64,000 bases of DNA from Pseudomonas citronellolis (GTDB lineage: Bacteria > Pseudomonadota > Gammaproteobacteria > Pseudomonadales > Pseudomonadaceae): positions 1 through 64,000 of the forward strand of contig NZ_FOLS01000009.1 of the NCBI RefSeq assembly GCF_900112375.1. Reading direction: 5' to 3'. A program made the translations under genes and the position numbers. Shown piece after piece: positions 9,114-18,935 of the stretch (position 1 is the first letter of the stretch; each line of letters begins with the position of its first letter). Below the pieces are notes generated by a model. It worked only from the letters and a program-made list of their open reading frames with translations. It was not told the origin of the DNA and ran no database searches.

Positions 9114-9229
9114 ACCGCCTCCCAATGCACCTGAACGGGTCCGCCGCGCACCGCCGCGAGGCAGGCGGGACGTGCCGCATTGTAGCCAGGAAGCCGCGCC
9201 ATGGCACGGGCGGAACGCGATGGGGCAGG

Positions 9230-9247
9230 ACCACAAGATATTGTGGT
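9230..9247. promoter_or_regulatory. NrdR-like box upstream of the response regulator
   Basis: ACCACAAGATATTGTGGT is a near-perfect palindrome and matches the NrdR consensus ACACWATATATWGTGT at 13 of 16 central positions. It lies 117 bp upstream of the RstA-like start and about 600 bp upstream of nrdA. A weak minus-strand promoter (CTGTCA, 17 bp, CAATAT) overlaps it. Confidence 0.6.
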
Positions 9248-9374
9248 AGGGTTCACACCCTGACAGCCTCAGGCCAACTCCTGAATCTGTCAGTCGCTCA
9301 TGACGAACGGTGAAAATCAGCAGCGGTGCGGCCTGGCGCGATCCCTACGCGATCACGCACACGCCACCCACAAT

Positions 9375-9383
9375 TTATCCACA
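9375..9383. promoter_or_regulatory. DnaA box
   Basis: TTATCCACA is an exact consensus DnaA box, located 463 bp upstream of the nrdA start. DnaA is a known regulator of nrdAB in E. coli, so a role in coupling nucleotide supply to replication is plausible. Only one copy is obvious; an origin is not indicated. Confidence 0.6.
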
Positions 9384-9599
9384 GGTTTCCCCCAGCCTCC
9401 CGCCTTGCAAAGCCTCCCATAGCGCATTATCTTGTATCCCCGTTGCGGATAACCCCTACATGTTGGGTCCGCAACCTGGAACCGGACACAAGAAGAAGCA
9501 CGAGGTCGCGAGCCTTTTCCACGGCTCCTCCGGTTCCCCCAGCAGCTGCATCCAGGCGTACGAAAGTCCGACGCGGCGTAGGCCGCAAAGGAGTGATCG

Positions 9600-9674
9600 A
9601 TGTCGATGGCCATGCGGTACGGGTGTTGCAACCGATCGGTCAACACCACTAGGTATTGTGGTTCCGGCCCGTAA
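9600..9674 (+). CDS. Possible 24-residue upstream ORF before nrdA
   Basis: ATG at 9600 has an excellent ribosome site (AAGGAG, six-base spacing) and opens a 24-codon frame (MSMAMRYGCCNRSVNTTRYC...) ending in TAA at 9672-9674. It overlaps the second NrdR box, so it can only be translated from a transcript starting upstream of that box. It contains three cysteines. It has no recognised relatives and may be chance; the ribosome site is the main support. Confidence 0.3.
   Translation: MSMAMRYGCCNRSVNTTRYCGSGP
9646..9661. promoter_or_regulatory. NrdR box of the nrdA promoter
   Basis: CCACTAGGTATTGTGG fits the NrdR consensus at 13 of 16 positions and lies 185 bp upstream of nrdA. NrdR, an ATP-cone zinc-ribbon repressor, binds such boxes in front of ribonucleotide reductase genes. 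A second box at the usual 15 or 31 bp spacing is not evident. Confidence 0.65.
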
Positions 9675-9845
9675 AGCCGGACACCCGACTTGGGCCAGGG
9701 AGGCGCTTGAGTCCCCTTCCCCTGTTAGCAAGTTTTCATGCGGCCGGCCCCGCCGGACGCACACGCTCTTTATTGCTGTTTTTCCGGAGCGGCGCCCCCG
9801 GCGCCAGTGACAGAACCCACTAAGAGAATGTGGAGACAACCCCCC

Positions 9846-12734
<2,889 letters not shown>

Positions 12735-12800
12735 GAGCAGCGGCAAGCTGCAAGCGACAGGCCGCAAGCCGTCCGCAGTTGCCTTGACGTGCTCGACGAC

Positions 12801-12830
12801 GGTGAAGCCAGGGTGCGCCCTGGCTTCACC
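12801..12830. repeat. Perfect 13-bp hairpin between nrdA and nrdB
   Basis: GGTGAAGCCAGGG and CCCTGGCTTCACC flank a TGCG loop. It is followed by no T-run, so full termination is unlikely; it may set the relative levels of the nrdA and nrdB messages or protect the nrdA 3' end. Short CGGCAAGC-type repeats lie on both sides (12738-12770 and 12850-12875). Confidence 0.7.
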
Positions 12831-12895
12831 GGCAACACCAAACCTCTTGCCGCTTCAAGCTTGTGGCTTGTAGCTGCGATTCAAAGGAGCCCCCA

Positions 12896-14143
12896 ATGCT
12901 GAGCTGGGACGAATTCGACAAAGAAGACCCCACCGAAGCCAAGGCCGCCCCGGCCGTGGCCAAAGCCGCCGCCCAGGCCGCCGACAAGCTGGACGACGAA
13001 GCCGCCGGCTCCGTGGAAGAAGCCCGCGCCGTCTCCGCCAGCGACTCCGACGCGGTCGCCCGCGCCAAGCAGGCCCTCGACGCCCTCGACATCCAGGAAG
13101 GCCTGGACGACCTCGAAGGCGCCTCCGCCCGCGTGCAGGTCGGCGACAAGCAGATGATCAACGCCCGCGCCGACCTCAACCAGCTCGTACCCTTCAAGTA
13201 CGACTGGGCCTGGCAGAAGTATCTGGATGGTTGCGCCAACCACTGGATGCCGCAGGAAGTGAACATGAACGCCGACATTGCCCTGTGGAAGAGCAAGGAC
13301 GGCCTGTCCGAGGACGAGCGCCGCATCGTCATGCGCAACCTCGGCTTCTTCTCCACCGCCGACTCCCTGGTGGCGAACAACCTGGTGCTGGCCGTGTACC
13401 GCCTGATCACCAACCCCGAGTGCCGCCAGTACATCCTGCGCCAGGCCTTCGAGGAAGCCATCCACACCCACGCCTACCAGTACTGCATCGAGTCGCTGGG
13501 CATGGACGAGGGCGAAATCTTCAACATGTACCACGAGATCCCGAGCGTCGCGAAGAAAGCGTCCTGGGGCCTGAAGTACACCCGCTCGATCTCCGACCCG
13601 CAGTTCCAGACCGGCACCCCGGAAACCGACCGCCAGTTCCTGCGCAACCTGATCGCCTACTACTGCGTGCTCGAAGGCATCTTCTTCTACTGCGGCTTCA
13701 CCCAGATCCTCTCCATGGGCCGCCGCAACAAGATGACCGGCACCGCCGAGCAGTTCCAGTACATCCTGCGCGACGAATCCATGCACCTGAACTTCGGCAT
13801 CGACGTGATCAACCAGATCAAGATCGAAAACCCGCACCTGTGGGATGCCCAGATGAAGGACGAAGCCACGCAGATGATCCTGCAGGGCACCCAGCTGGAA
13901 ATCGAATACGCCCGCGACACCATGCCGCGCGGCGTCCTGGGCATGAACGCGGCGATGATGGAGGACTACCTCAAGTTCATCGCCAACCGCCGCCTGACCC
14001 AGATCGGCCTGAAGGAAGAATACCCGGGCACGACCAACCCGTTCCCGTGGATGAGCGAAATCATGGACCTGAAGAAGGAAAAGAACTTCTTCGAGACCCG
14101 CGTGATCGAGTACCAGACCGGCGGCGCGCTGAGCTGGGACTGA
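12896..14143 (+). CDS. nrdB: Class Ia ribonucleoside-diphosphate reductase, beta subunit
   Basis: NrdB houses the diiron-tyrosyl radical cofactor that starts catalysis in NrdA. The 415-residue length and an acidic, alanine-rich N-terminal extension of about 80 residues are usual for Pseudomonas. Key residues are E187 and H190 (EEAIHTHAY) with the radical tyrosine Y194, later iron ligands in EGIFFY and [12 protein letters not shown], and the C-terminal tail ending GGALSWD that docks on NrdA. The ATG has AAAGGAG seven bases upstream. A start 33 bp earlier falls in the repeat and is rejected. It lies 161 bp after nrdA. Confidence 0.97.
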   Translation: MLSWDEFDKEDPTEAKAAPAVAKAAAQAADKLDDEAAGSVEEARAVSASDSDAVARAKQALDALDIQEGLDDLEGASARVQVGDKQMINARADLNQLVPFKYDWAWQKYLDGCANHWMPQEVNMNADIALWKSKDGLSEDERRIVMRNLGFFSTADSLVANNLVLAVYRLITNPECRQYILRQAFEEAIHTHAYQYCIESLGMDEGEIFNMYHEIPSVAKKASWGLKYTRSISDPQFQTGTPETDRQFLRNLIAYYCVLEGIFFYCGFTQILSMGRRNKMTGTAEQFQYILRDESMHLNFGIDVINQIKIENPHLWDAQMKDEATQMILQGTQLEIEYARDTMPRGVLGMNAAMMEDYLKFIANRRLTQIGLKEEYPGTTNPFPWMSEIMDLKKEKNFFETRVIEYQTGGALSWD

Positions 14144-14173
14144 CGGAAGTAGTAGCAAAGCAGCAAGTCAAGA

Positions 14174-14199
14174 CCATTAGAAACGCTGATACTCGAAAT
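14174..14199. repeat. Left copy of an att-like imperfect direct repeat
   Basis: CCATTAG (14174-14180) and CTCGAAAT (14192-14199) are present here with an 11-bp gap. The same two words occur in the same order, one base apart, at 17393-17408, on the other side of the AT-rich island. The pair may mark the insertion boundaries; chance cannot be excluded. Confidence 0.4.
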
Positions 14200-14232
14200 G
14201 GAATTTTGGGGCAGTGATTAGAAAGACAAAAG

Positions 14233-14254
14233 CCCCGCCTAGTGCGGGGTTTTT
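14233..14254 (+). terminator. Rho-independent terminator of nrdB
   Basis: CCCCGC-CTAGT-GCGGGG followed by TTTTT lies 90 bp after the nrdB stop. It separates the ribonucleotide reductase genes from the AT-rich island, so the methyltransferase needs its own promoter. Confidence 0.85.
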
Positions 14255-14309
14255 CAATGGGAAAACTTCAGCAAGCTATTTCCCGCAAAGTTTGGACTTT
14301 CAATAAATT

Positions 14310-15566
14310 ATGAAAAATCAAAACACAATATCTAATAGCGATGCGCGAAAGATATCAAACCTAAAAATAAAAGATATAACAACAACCATAACTTCTCCTC
14401 CCTATTTCGACATGAAGGATTATGGGAGCAAAAACCAGATTGGCTTTGGGCAAAGCTACGATCAGTACCTAGACGACTTGAAAACTGTTTTCAAGAGCAT
14501 CTATGACTCCACCAAAGACACTGGCACTCTATGGATAGTCATTGATACATTCAAAAGCGATGGAAGGGTAGTGCCACTTCCTTTTGACCTATCTGCGAAA
14601 CTGGCAGAAATAGGCTGGCTCCTTCAAGATGTAATAATATGGAAGAAAGACAAAACAGTACCTTGGTCCAGAAATGGATTTGTACAAAGGAAGTTTGAAT
14701 ATATACTTTTTCTTTCAAAATCCAATGAATTTAATTACTTCAAAGATAGAGTAAAAACATATGACACATCCCACCTAAAAAAATGGTGGGTAAAATACCC
14801 CGAACGATATAACCCAAAAGGCAAATCACTTGATGAGGTTTGGGAATATCCGATCCCGACTCAGGGCTCTTGGGGGGATAAATACATAAGACACTTCTGC
14901 CCGCTACCTACCGACATGATTGGAAATATGATCCAACTTTCCAGCAATGAAGGAGACATAGTAATGGATCCTTTCGCCGGAAGTGGCTCAGTACTATCCC
15001 AAGCAGCATACATGGGAAGACGATATATTGGAGTGGAGTTAAACAAAAATTACATAAAGATGTTCGAAAAGCATCTAGAAAAAACTCTAAACGAAGGCCA
15101 AAAAAAATATAAAGAATTTAGCAAGCAAAATAAAGAACAAGAAGAATTTGAAAGAACCATTCTCAACCTAAGAGCCTTAAAGTACGCCAAAATTCTATAT
15201 AAGAGCCTAAAATTTTCCAGCAGCACTGCAGCAAAATATATAAGAGCAGAAATTACAGGCAAGAGTGAAGAAAGGCACAAATTAATCAAGGCTAAATATA
15301 CAATAATAGGATCAAATTCTCCAAAAGACACTCAGAAATTTATTGAAAGCTTAATAAATACCGCTCCACTATCAAAATTTGGAATCGAGCCGGAATTTGA
15401 ACATCTCAATGATATTCCAGATGAATTCAAAAATCTCTCCCTTTATGGTTATACAGAAACCAATACGCATTGCGCGATAGAAGTTTTTTCAAACAATAAA
15501 ACGAATAAGAAAATAAAGATTATCAGCAGTATATTTGTCGACCTTAAGGAGAGTGACTATGACTAA
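14310..15566 (+). CDS. DNA methyltransferase, beta class (SPPY type, N4-cytosine or N6-adenine)
   Basis: The 418-residue enzyme has catalytic motif IV TSPPYF at residues 28-33 ahead of the AdoMet-binding motif I DPFAGSGSVLSQA at 220-232, which is the order of beta-class methyltransferases. The SPPY form favours N4-cytosine, but N6-adenine enzymes also use it. After RYIGVELNKNYI (about 240) a helical, lysine-rich C-terminal ~170 residues follow; this may be the target-recognition or partner-binding part. Codon use is AT-rich, unlike all flanking genes, which indicates transfer. The stop overlaps the next gene's start region (ATG at 15559), so the two are co-translated. No canonical restriction gene is recognisable except possibly that partner. 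Confidence 0.9.
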   Translation: MKNQNTISNSDARKISNLKIKDITTTITSPPYFDMKDYGSKNQIGFGQSYDQYLDDLKTVFKSIYDSTKDTGTLWIVIDTFKSDGRVVPLPFDLSAKLAEIGWLLQDVIIWKKDKTVPWSRNGFVQRKFEYILFLSKSNEFNYFKDRVKTYDTSHLKKWWVKYPERYNPKGKSLDEVWEYPIPTQGSWGDKYIRHFCPLPTDMIGNMIQLSSNEGDIVMDPFAGSGSVLSQAAYMGRRYIGVELNKNYIKMFEKHLEKTLNEGQKKYKEFSKQNKEQEEFERTILNLRALKYAKILYKSLKFSSSTAAKYIRAEITGKSEERHKLIKAKYTIIGSNSPKDTQKFIESLINTAPLSKFGIEPEFEHLNDIPDEFKNLSLYGYTETNTHCAIEVFSNNKTNKKIKIISSIFVDLKESDYD

Positions 15567-17355
15567 GGAAGTCAAGAAAAAAACCACCAAGAAAAAAAAG
15601 CCAAAACTATCCGCCGAACAAAAAGCCCAACAGAAAGAACAAAAAAATCAGCGAAAGGAAATCACAACTCTATTTAAAAATATAGGGTTCAAGAACATAC
15701 CATCAATTGATGGGAAAGAATTCATATACAACCAAAGAAAAACAGAAATTGATGATATCTTCTACCATGAAAACGTAATACTGCTTATAGAATATACAAT
15801 AACTAATGACCCCGGCTCACACTTACTTAACAAAGAAATATTCTATCAACGAGTTGTAGAAAACCCTACAGCCTTTATAAAATTTGCGCTTCAGGAGGAA
15901 AAACTAAAGAGCTTCAGGAGTGTGCTAAATGAAAACATTACAACAAAATACACTTTAAATCAGCTCATCGTTAAAATAATTTATTGTTCAAAAAACACTA
16001 TCGCCCAAGCGCATAAAGACGTAGCCACCTCACCAATTTATCTTGACTACCACCTTGTAAAATATTTCTCCAGTCTTTCAAAGGTTATAAAGCGCTCTGC
16101 AATCCATGAGTTCTTAGATTTTCTCGAAATTCCTTTCAATAAATTTGGAGCAAGCATATTAAAAACACACGGAGTTTCTAAAGAGGAATTCTCGGGCCAC
16201 ATTCTTCCTGAAGAGCACAGCTCCTTTTCTGAAGGATACAAAATCGTCTCTTTCTACATAGACGCCAACTCATTACTTCGACGCTCATATGTGTTAAGAA
16301 AAGAGGGGTGGCGAAAAAAAGAAAACGTTGGCCATTATCAGAGAATGCTCATCCCATCTAAAATACAAGGAATGAGAAAATATCTGCACGAGTGCAACAG
16401 AGTTTTTATAAACAATATTATAGCCACTCTATCCCTAGACAAGATAAAACTATATGACGAGAACAACAAACAAATAGAGATATCAGAAAGCGGTGAAATC
16501 ATCGGACAACAGGGCCACACAAAGGTTACACCGACAAAAATCGAAATAAACAACGAAACAAACATAATAGGAATCATTGATGGACAGCACAGAACCTATG
16601 CCTATCATGAAGGGGATGACATATATGAATCATCCATAGAAAAATTTAGAGGAATTCAAAATCTCTTAGTGACAGGGATACTTTACCCAAAAAACGAAGC
16701 AAAAGAGAAAAGATTAAAATTTGAAGCAAACCTATTTTTGGAAATAAATTCCAACCAATCAGGAGCAAGCTCACAACTGAAACAAGAGATTCAGCTCATG
16801 ATTGACCCATTCTCTACCATTTCAATTGCGAAAGCAGTCTTGAATTCATTAAATAATTCCGGACCATTATCTGGACTTTTCGAGGAATTCTGGTACGAAA
16901 AAGGGAAACTAAAGACGTCTTCAGTCATAAGCTTTGGCTTAAACCATCTAGTAAAACTCGATGGAAATGAAAGTTTATTTTTTGCATGGACCAATATAGA
17001 TAAAGAAAAGCTACGAGAGCCTAACAGCGATAGCTATGATCTTTTAACACAATACAAGGAGTTTTGTGTTACAGAAATACGCGAAATTTTTATCGCATTC
17101 AAAAGCCAACTCGATAACGAAAAATGGAAAATTGATAGAAAAAACCCGGAATGCATACTTAGCGTAACAACTATAAACGGAATACTTAACTGCCTCAGGC
17201 TCCTCATAAAAAACGATGAACTTTCAAGCTCAAAATCCTATAGTAAAAAGCTATCTGGGATAGGAGAATTCAAGTTCAAGTCATACAAATCAAGCCAATA
17301 TAGGCAAATGGGAGAAACACTATACGAAAAATACTTTAAGCAAGCGAAAGTCTAG
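15559..17355 (+). CDS. DGQHR-domain protein with N-terminal PD-(D/E)XK-like region
   Basis: The 598-residue protein starts with a very lysine-rich tail (residues 3-33). Residues 34-110 read like a restriction-endonuclease fold: E63-I-D65-D66 ... ILLIE78-Y-T80, the spacing of a PD-(D/E)XK core, but threonine stands where the catalytic lysine is normal. The signature IIGIIDGQHRTYAY (DGQHR at 341-345) defines the DndB/DpdB-related family, known from DNA phosphorothioation and 7-deazaguanine modification loci, where DndB acts as a DNA-binding regulator. No dnd or dpd genes are nearby. ATG at 15559 is chosen because GGAG lies six bases upstream; it overlaps the methyltransferase end by eight bases. 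Role inferred: restriction or control partner of the methyltransferase. Confidence 0.82.
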   Translation: MTKEVKKKTTKKKKPKLSAEQKAQQKEQKNQRKEITTLFKNIGFKNIPSIDGKEFIYNQRKTEIDDIFYHENVILLIEYTITNDPGSHLLNKEIFYQRVVENPTAFIKFALQEEKLKSFRSVLNENITTKYTLNQLIVKIIYCSKNTIAQAHKDVATSPIYLDYHLVKYFSSLSKVIKRSAIHEFLDFLEIPFNKFGASILKTHGVSKEEFSGHILPEEHSSFSEGYKIVSFYIDANSLLRRSYVLRKEGWRKKENVGHYQRMLIPSKIQGMRKYLHECNRVFINNIIATLSLDKIKLYDENNKQIEISESGEIIGQQGHTKVTPTKIEINNETNIIGIIDGQHRTYAYHEGDDIYESSIEKFRGIQNLLVTGILYPKNEAKEKRLKFEANLFLEINSNQSGASSQLKQEIQLMIDPFSTISIAKAVLNSLNNSGPLSGLFEEFWYEKGKLKTSSVISFGLNHLVKLDGNESLFFAWTNIDKEKLREPNSDSYDLLTQYKEFCVTEIREIFIAFKSQLDNEKWKIDRKNPECILSVTTINGILNCLRLLIKNDELSSSKSYSKKLSGIGEFKFKSYKSSQYRQMGETLYEKYFKQAKV

Positions 17356-17373
17356 ATACTAAATCGAACTTCC

Positions 17374-17402
17374 TTGACTTATTATTTTACACCCATTAGT
17401 CT
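17374..17402 (+). promoter_or_regulatory. Predicted promoter for the C4-like RNA/icd/bro transcript
   Basis: TTGACT (17374-17379), a 17-bp spacer and TAGTCT (17397-17402) give a plausible sigma-70 promoter, with start near 17409. It lies in the AT-rich tail of the island and reads into the structured RNA region. Confidence 0.5.
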
Positions 17403-17408
17403 CGAAAT
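17393..17408. repeat. Right copy of the att-like imperfect direct repeat
   Basis: CCATTAG-T-CTCGAAAT repeats the two words seen at 14174-14199. It coincides with the point where the sequence returns to Pseudomonas-like composition. Confidence 0.4.
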
Positions 17409-17580
17409 TCGGCGCCTAAGAAACGCCTGTCACGTAGCGGCCTGACCGCTCCCGAAAGAAAGCGGCTTTTTTGAGCCTGCGGGTTTTTCTCGTCCTCAAA
17501 AAACCTCTGCGACGTCGGGAGTGGGCTAATACAAGACCCGAAAGGGGAATACGTCCGGCCCTCTACGTGGGGTTTCTTAG
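17409..17580 (+). ncRNA. c4: C4-type antisense RNA region
   Basis: The region is highly structured: a hairpin with T-run at 17446-17472, GGTTTTT/AAAAACC at 17482-17505, and an arm GACGT/ACGTC (17511-17515 with 17551-17555) enclosing a GAAA-tetraloop hairpin at 17537-17546. At its 3' end CTACGTG-ggg-TTTCTTAG (17563-17580) is the exact complement of CTAAGAAA and CACGTAG at 17597-17622, which surround the ribosome site of the next small ORF. A second sense copy of the same two words is at 17416-17437. Paired boxes complementary to the leader of an icd-ant operon define the C4 antisense RNA of phages P1 and P7. The mature ends are not known. Confidence 0.7.
17446..17472 (+). terminator. Intrinsic-terminator-like hairpin inside the C4 region
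   Basis: CCGCT and AGCGG flank CCCGAAAGAA and are followed by C and six T residues. It may end a short ~65-nt leader RNA, or attenuate read-through into the icd/bro genes. Confidence 0.5.
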
Positions 17581-17596
17581 CTCCCGGCACCCAGCC

Positions 17597-17625
17597 CTAA
17601 GAAAGCTGGCCATATCACGTAGAGG
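17597..17625 (+). promoter_or_regulatory. C4 target: complementary boxes over the icd-like ribosome site
   Basis: CTAAGAAA (17597-17604) and CACGTAGAGG (17616-17625) mirror the antisense copy at 17560-17580. The Shine-Dalgarno sequence AGAGG is the last part of the second box. Pairing with CCTCTACGTG at 17560-17569 would hide it; the competing copy at 17416-17437 could free it. Confidence 0.7.
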
Positions 17626-17633
17626 TAATGGAT

Positions 17634-17720
17634 ATGCCTATCACCCCCAGCCTTCAGCCCGAAGGCGCTCCGCCGTACCTGCCCTCTTCCCCCTCCACCC
17701 CGGAGGTGCGCCATGTCTGA
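17634..17720 (+). CDS. icd-like 28-residue ORF coupled to the Bro-N gene
   Basis: ATG at 17634 has AGAGG eight bases upstream, exactly the site covered by the C4-complementary boxes. It encodes a proline-rich peptide starting MPITPSLQPEGAPPYLPSS and ends with TGA at 17718-17720, overlapping the Bro-N start (17713) by eight bases. In phages P1 and P7 the icd ORF overlaps ant in the same manner and its translation is needed for antirepressor synthesis. The peptide is not recognisable by sequence; its identity rests on position. An ATG at 17628 is too close to the ribosome site. Confidence 0.6.
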   Translation: MPITPSLQPEGAPPYLPSSPSTPEVRHV

Positions 17721-18177
17721 AGAGGTCCTGATCCCCACCCTGTTCACCCGCCACAAGCGCCAGCTGCGCGCCCTGCTGCTGGAAGACCAATGCTGGTTCA
17801 GCACCCGCGACCTCGGCCGGCTGATGGGCGTGCCGATGCTGGAAGAGCGCGTACAGCGCAACCTGGACGACGACCAGCACCGCCGCGCCTGGCTGCGCGG
17901 CGGCAATGGCGACTACGAGGACGAACTGCTGCTCAGCGAATCCGCCGTGTACGCCACGCTGATCCATTACTTCCACCCGGAAAACCGCTGCATCCGCCAA
18001 TGGATCACCCAGGAAGTGATCCCGGCCCTGCGCGACAGCTACCGCCACGACACCCGCCAACCCCGCCGCGAAACCCTACACGGCCCCACCCAGGCCCTGA
18101 CGGTGCTGCACTGGCAAGGCATGCTCTGGGTGCCCTACCGGCAATGGCCACAGGCGAACGCCACACCCACCCGCTGA
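17713..18177 (+). CDS. Bro-N domain protein, phage antirepressor-like
   Basis: The 154-residue protein is almost wholly a Bro-N domain: residues ~14-110 include LLLEDQCWFSTRDLGRLMGVP, LLLSESAVYATLIHYFHPENR and IRQWITQEVIPALRDSY. Bro-N domains bind DNA and are common in phage antirepressors. The second domain usual in phage Ant proteins is replaced by a short tail. It follows a C4-like RNA and an overlapping icd-like ORF, the immI arrangement. GC content is now that of the host, so the module has been in Pseudomonas for long or has been domesticated. What it would counteract is unknown; no phage repressor lies nearby. Confidence 0.82.
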   Translation: MSEEVLIPTLFTRHKRQLRALLLEDQCWFSTRDLGRLMGVPMLEERVQRNLDDDQHRRAWLRGGNGDYEDELLLSESAVYATLIHYFHPENRCIRQWITQEVIPALRDSYRHDTRQPRRETLHGPTQALTVLHWQGMLWVPYRQWPQANATPTR

Positions 18178-18569
18178 ACACCGGACCTGTTCGTAGGATG
18201 GCGTTGAGCGAAGCGATACCCATCGATGGCGCGGCAGCATGGGTATCGCTTCGCTCCACCCATCCTACGGGGCGGCGTCTTTTCGTAGGAGCGAGCTTGC
18301 TCGCGAACGGGCCACGTGCCTGAGGTTGTTCGCGAGCAAGCTCGCTCCTACAGGGTTCGGCGCCAGGGGATGCGCGGGCACGGTACGTAGGGCGAATAAC
18401 GCTCCGCGTTATCCGCCGTTTGACCTTGGCCCAATCCCGCTCGCTGCCGGGCACGGAACCGCCCTCGAAACCGCGCCCGGCTCAACCACGGAGTTGCCGA
18501 CAAGGAAGGTGAAGCGGCGTACAACCGCGAACGGTTGTACGCCCTACGCAACTTGCTCACCGGGGACGA
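18178..18569. repeat. Repeat-rich gap with three hairpin families
   Basis: Between the Bro-N gene and the next gene lie: a long inverted repeat (CGTAGGATGG at 18192 with its complement ending 18269, enclosing AGCGAAGCGATACCCAT at 18207-18223 and its mirror at 18239-18255); a facing pair of the GTAGGAGCGAGCTTGCTCGC unit (18284-18351); a GGCGAATAACGC type unit (18387-18418); and the hairpin GGCGTACAACCG-CGAA-CGGTTGTACGCC at 18516-18543. No gene is evident. Confidence 0.8.
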
Positions 18570-18857
18570 TCACGCCACCTGATGTTCTATGGTCAGGCCG
18601 ATGGACAGTCCGGCGTGAACGGCGAGCACAACCAGGGCATCCAGGCTGAACTCACCCAACTGGCCGCGCTTGAGCAGGGTATAGCGCGGTGCAGTGATAC
18701 CCAGACGTTTGGCGCGGCTGCGGTCCGTGCCATCCCAACTGGCCGCCTCCTTCTGGATCGCCTGCAGGAGGGTCGCGCGCAGGCGCAGCTTTTCCGCCTC
18801 GGCGGTGGTGTCTGCAATGGCATCGAAGACGCTGTTGAACGCTTGGGCCTCGATCAT
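18570..18857 (-). CDS. HTH_37 (HigA2/XRE-like) regulator, orphan antitoxin candidate
   Basis: The 95-residue protein has an N-terminal helix with AEKLRLRATLLQAIQKEA and a helix-turn-helix RSRAKRLGITAPRYTLLKRGQLGEFSLDALVVLA, the pattern of HTH_37 proteins that serve as antitoxins beside RelE/HigB-like toxins. No toxin gene lies directly upstream or downstream: both sides are repeats. The ATG at 18857 is chosen for length and the GGGA ribosome site. A palindrome 79 bp upstream (18936-18953) may be its operator. It is either an orphan antitoxin or a stand-alone regulator. Confidence 0.75.
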   Translation of the reverse strand: MIEAQAFNSVFDAIADTTAEAEKLRLRATLLQAIQKEAASWDGTDRSRAKRLGITAPRYTLLKRGQLGEFSLDALVVLAVHAGLSIGLTIEHQVA

Positions 18858-18935
18858 TTTCTTTCCCTCGATCAATCGCGCAGGCGGCTCCTGGCCAGGT
18901 CGATATCTGCCCGCCGATAAAGCCAGGCAAGCAAA

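Larger units (their letters stand above)
9114..9845. other. Long divergent regulatory region between the response regulator and nrdA
   Basis: This 732-bp gap has no sizeable gene. It holds two NrdR-like palindromes, one perfect DnaA box, a possible 24-codon ORF and several short hairpins (for example TCCGGC-N7-GCCGGA at 9663-9681). The nrdA leader from the second NrdR box to the ATG is about 185 nt. GGAG at 9832-9835 precedes the nrdA start by ten bases. The region between 9400 and 9600 is rich in short stems and might be a structured leader, but I do not recognise an RNA family in it. Confidence 0.6.

Noticed and set aside
9375-9383. Replication origin around the DnaA box
   Set aside because: A single box without AT-rich unwinding element or dnaA/dnaN nearby; a regulatory role at nrdA is more likely.
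14144-14309. tRNA gene as island insertion site
   Set aside because: No cloverleaf could be drawn and no tRNA 3' end is visible near either junction.
15559-17355. DndB of a complete DNA phosphorothioation system
   Set aside because: Only the DGQHR signature is shared; dndA, dndC, dndD and dndE are absent and the N-terminus differs.
17409-17580. Retron msr-msd RNA
   Set aside because: The structured RNA is followed by a Bro-N gene, not a reverse transcriptase, and the box complementarity fits C4 much better.
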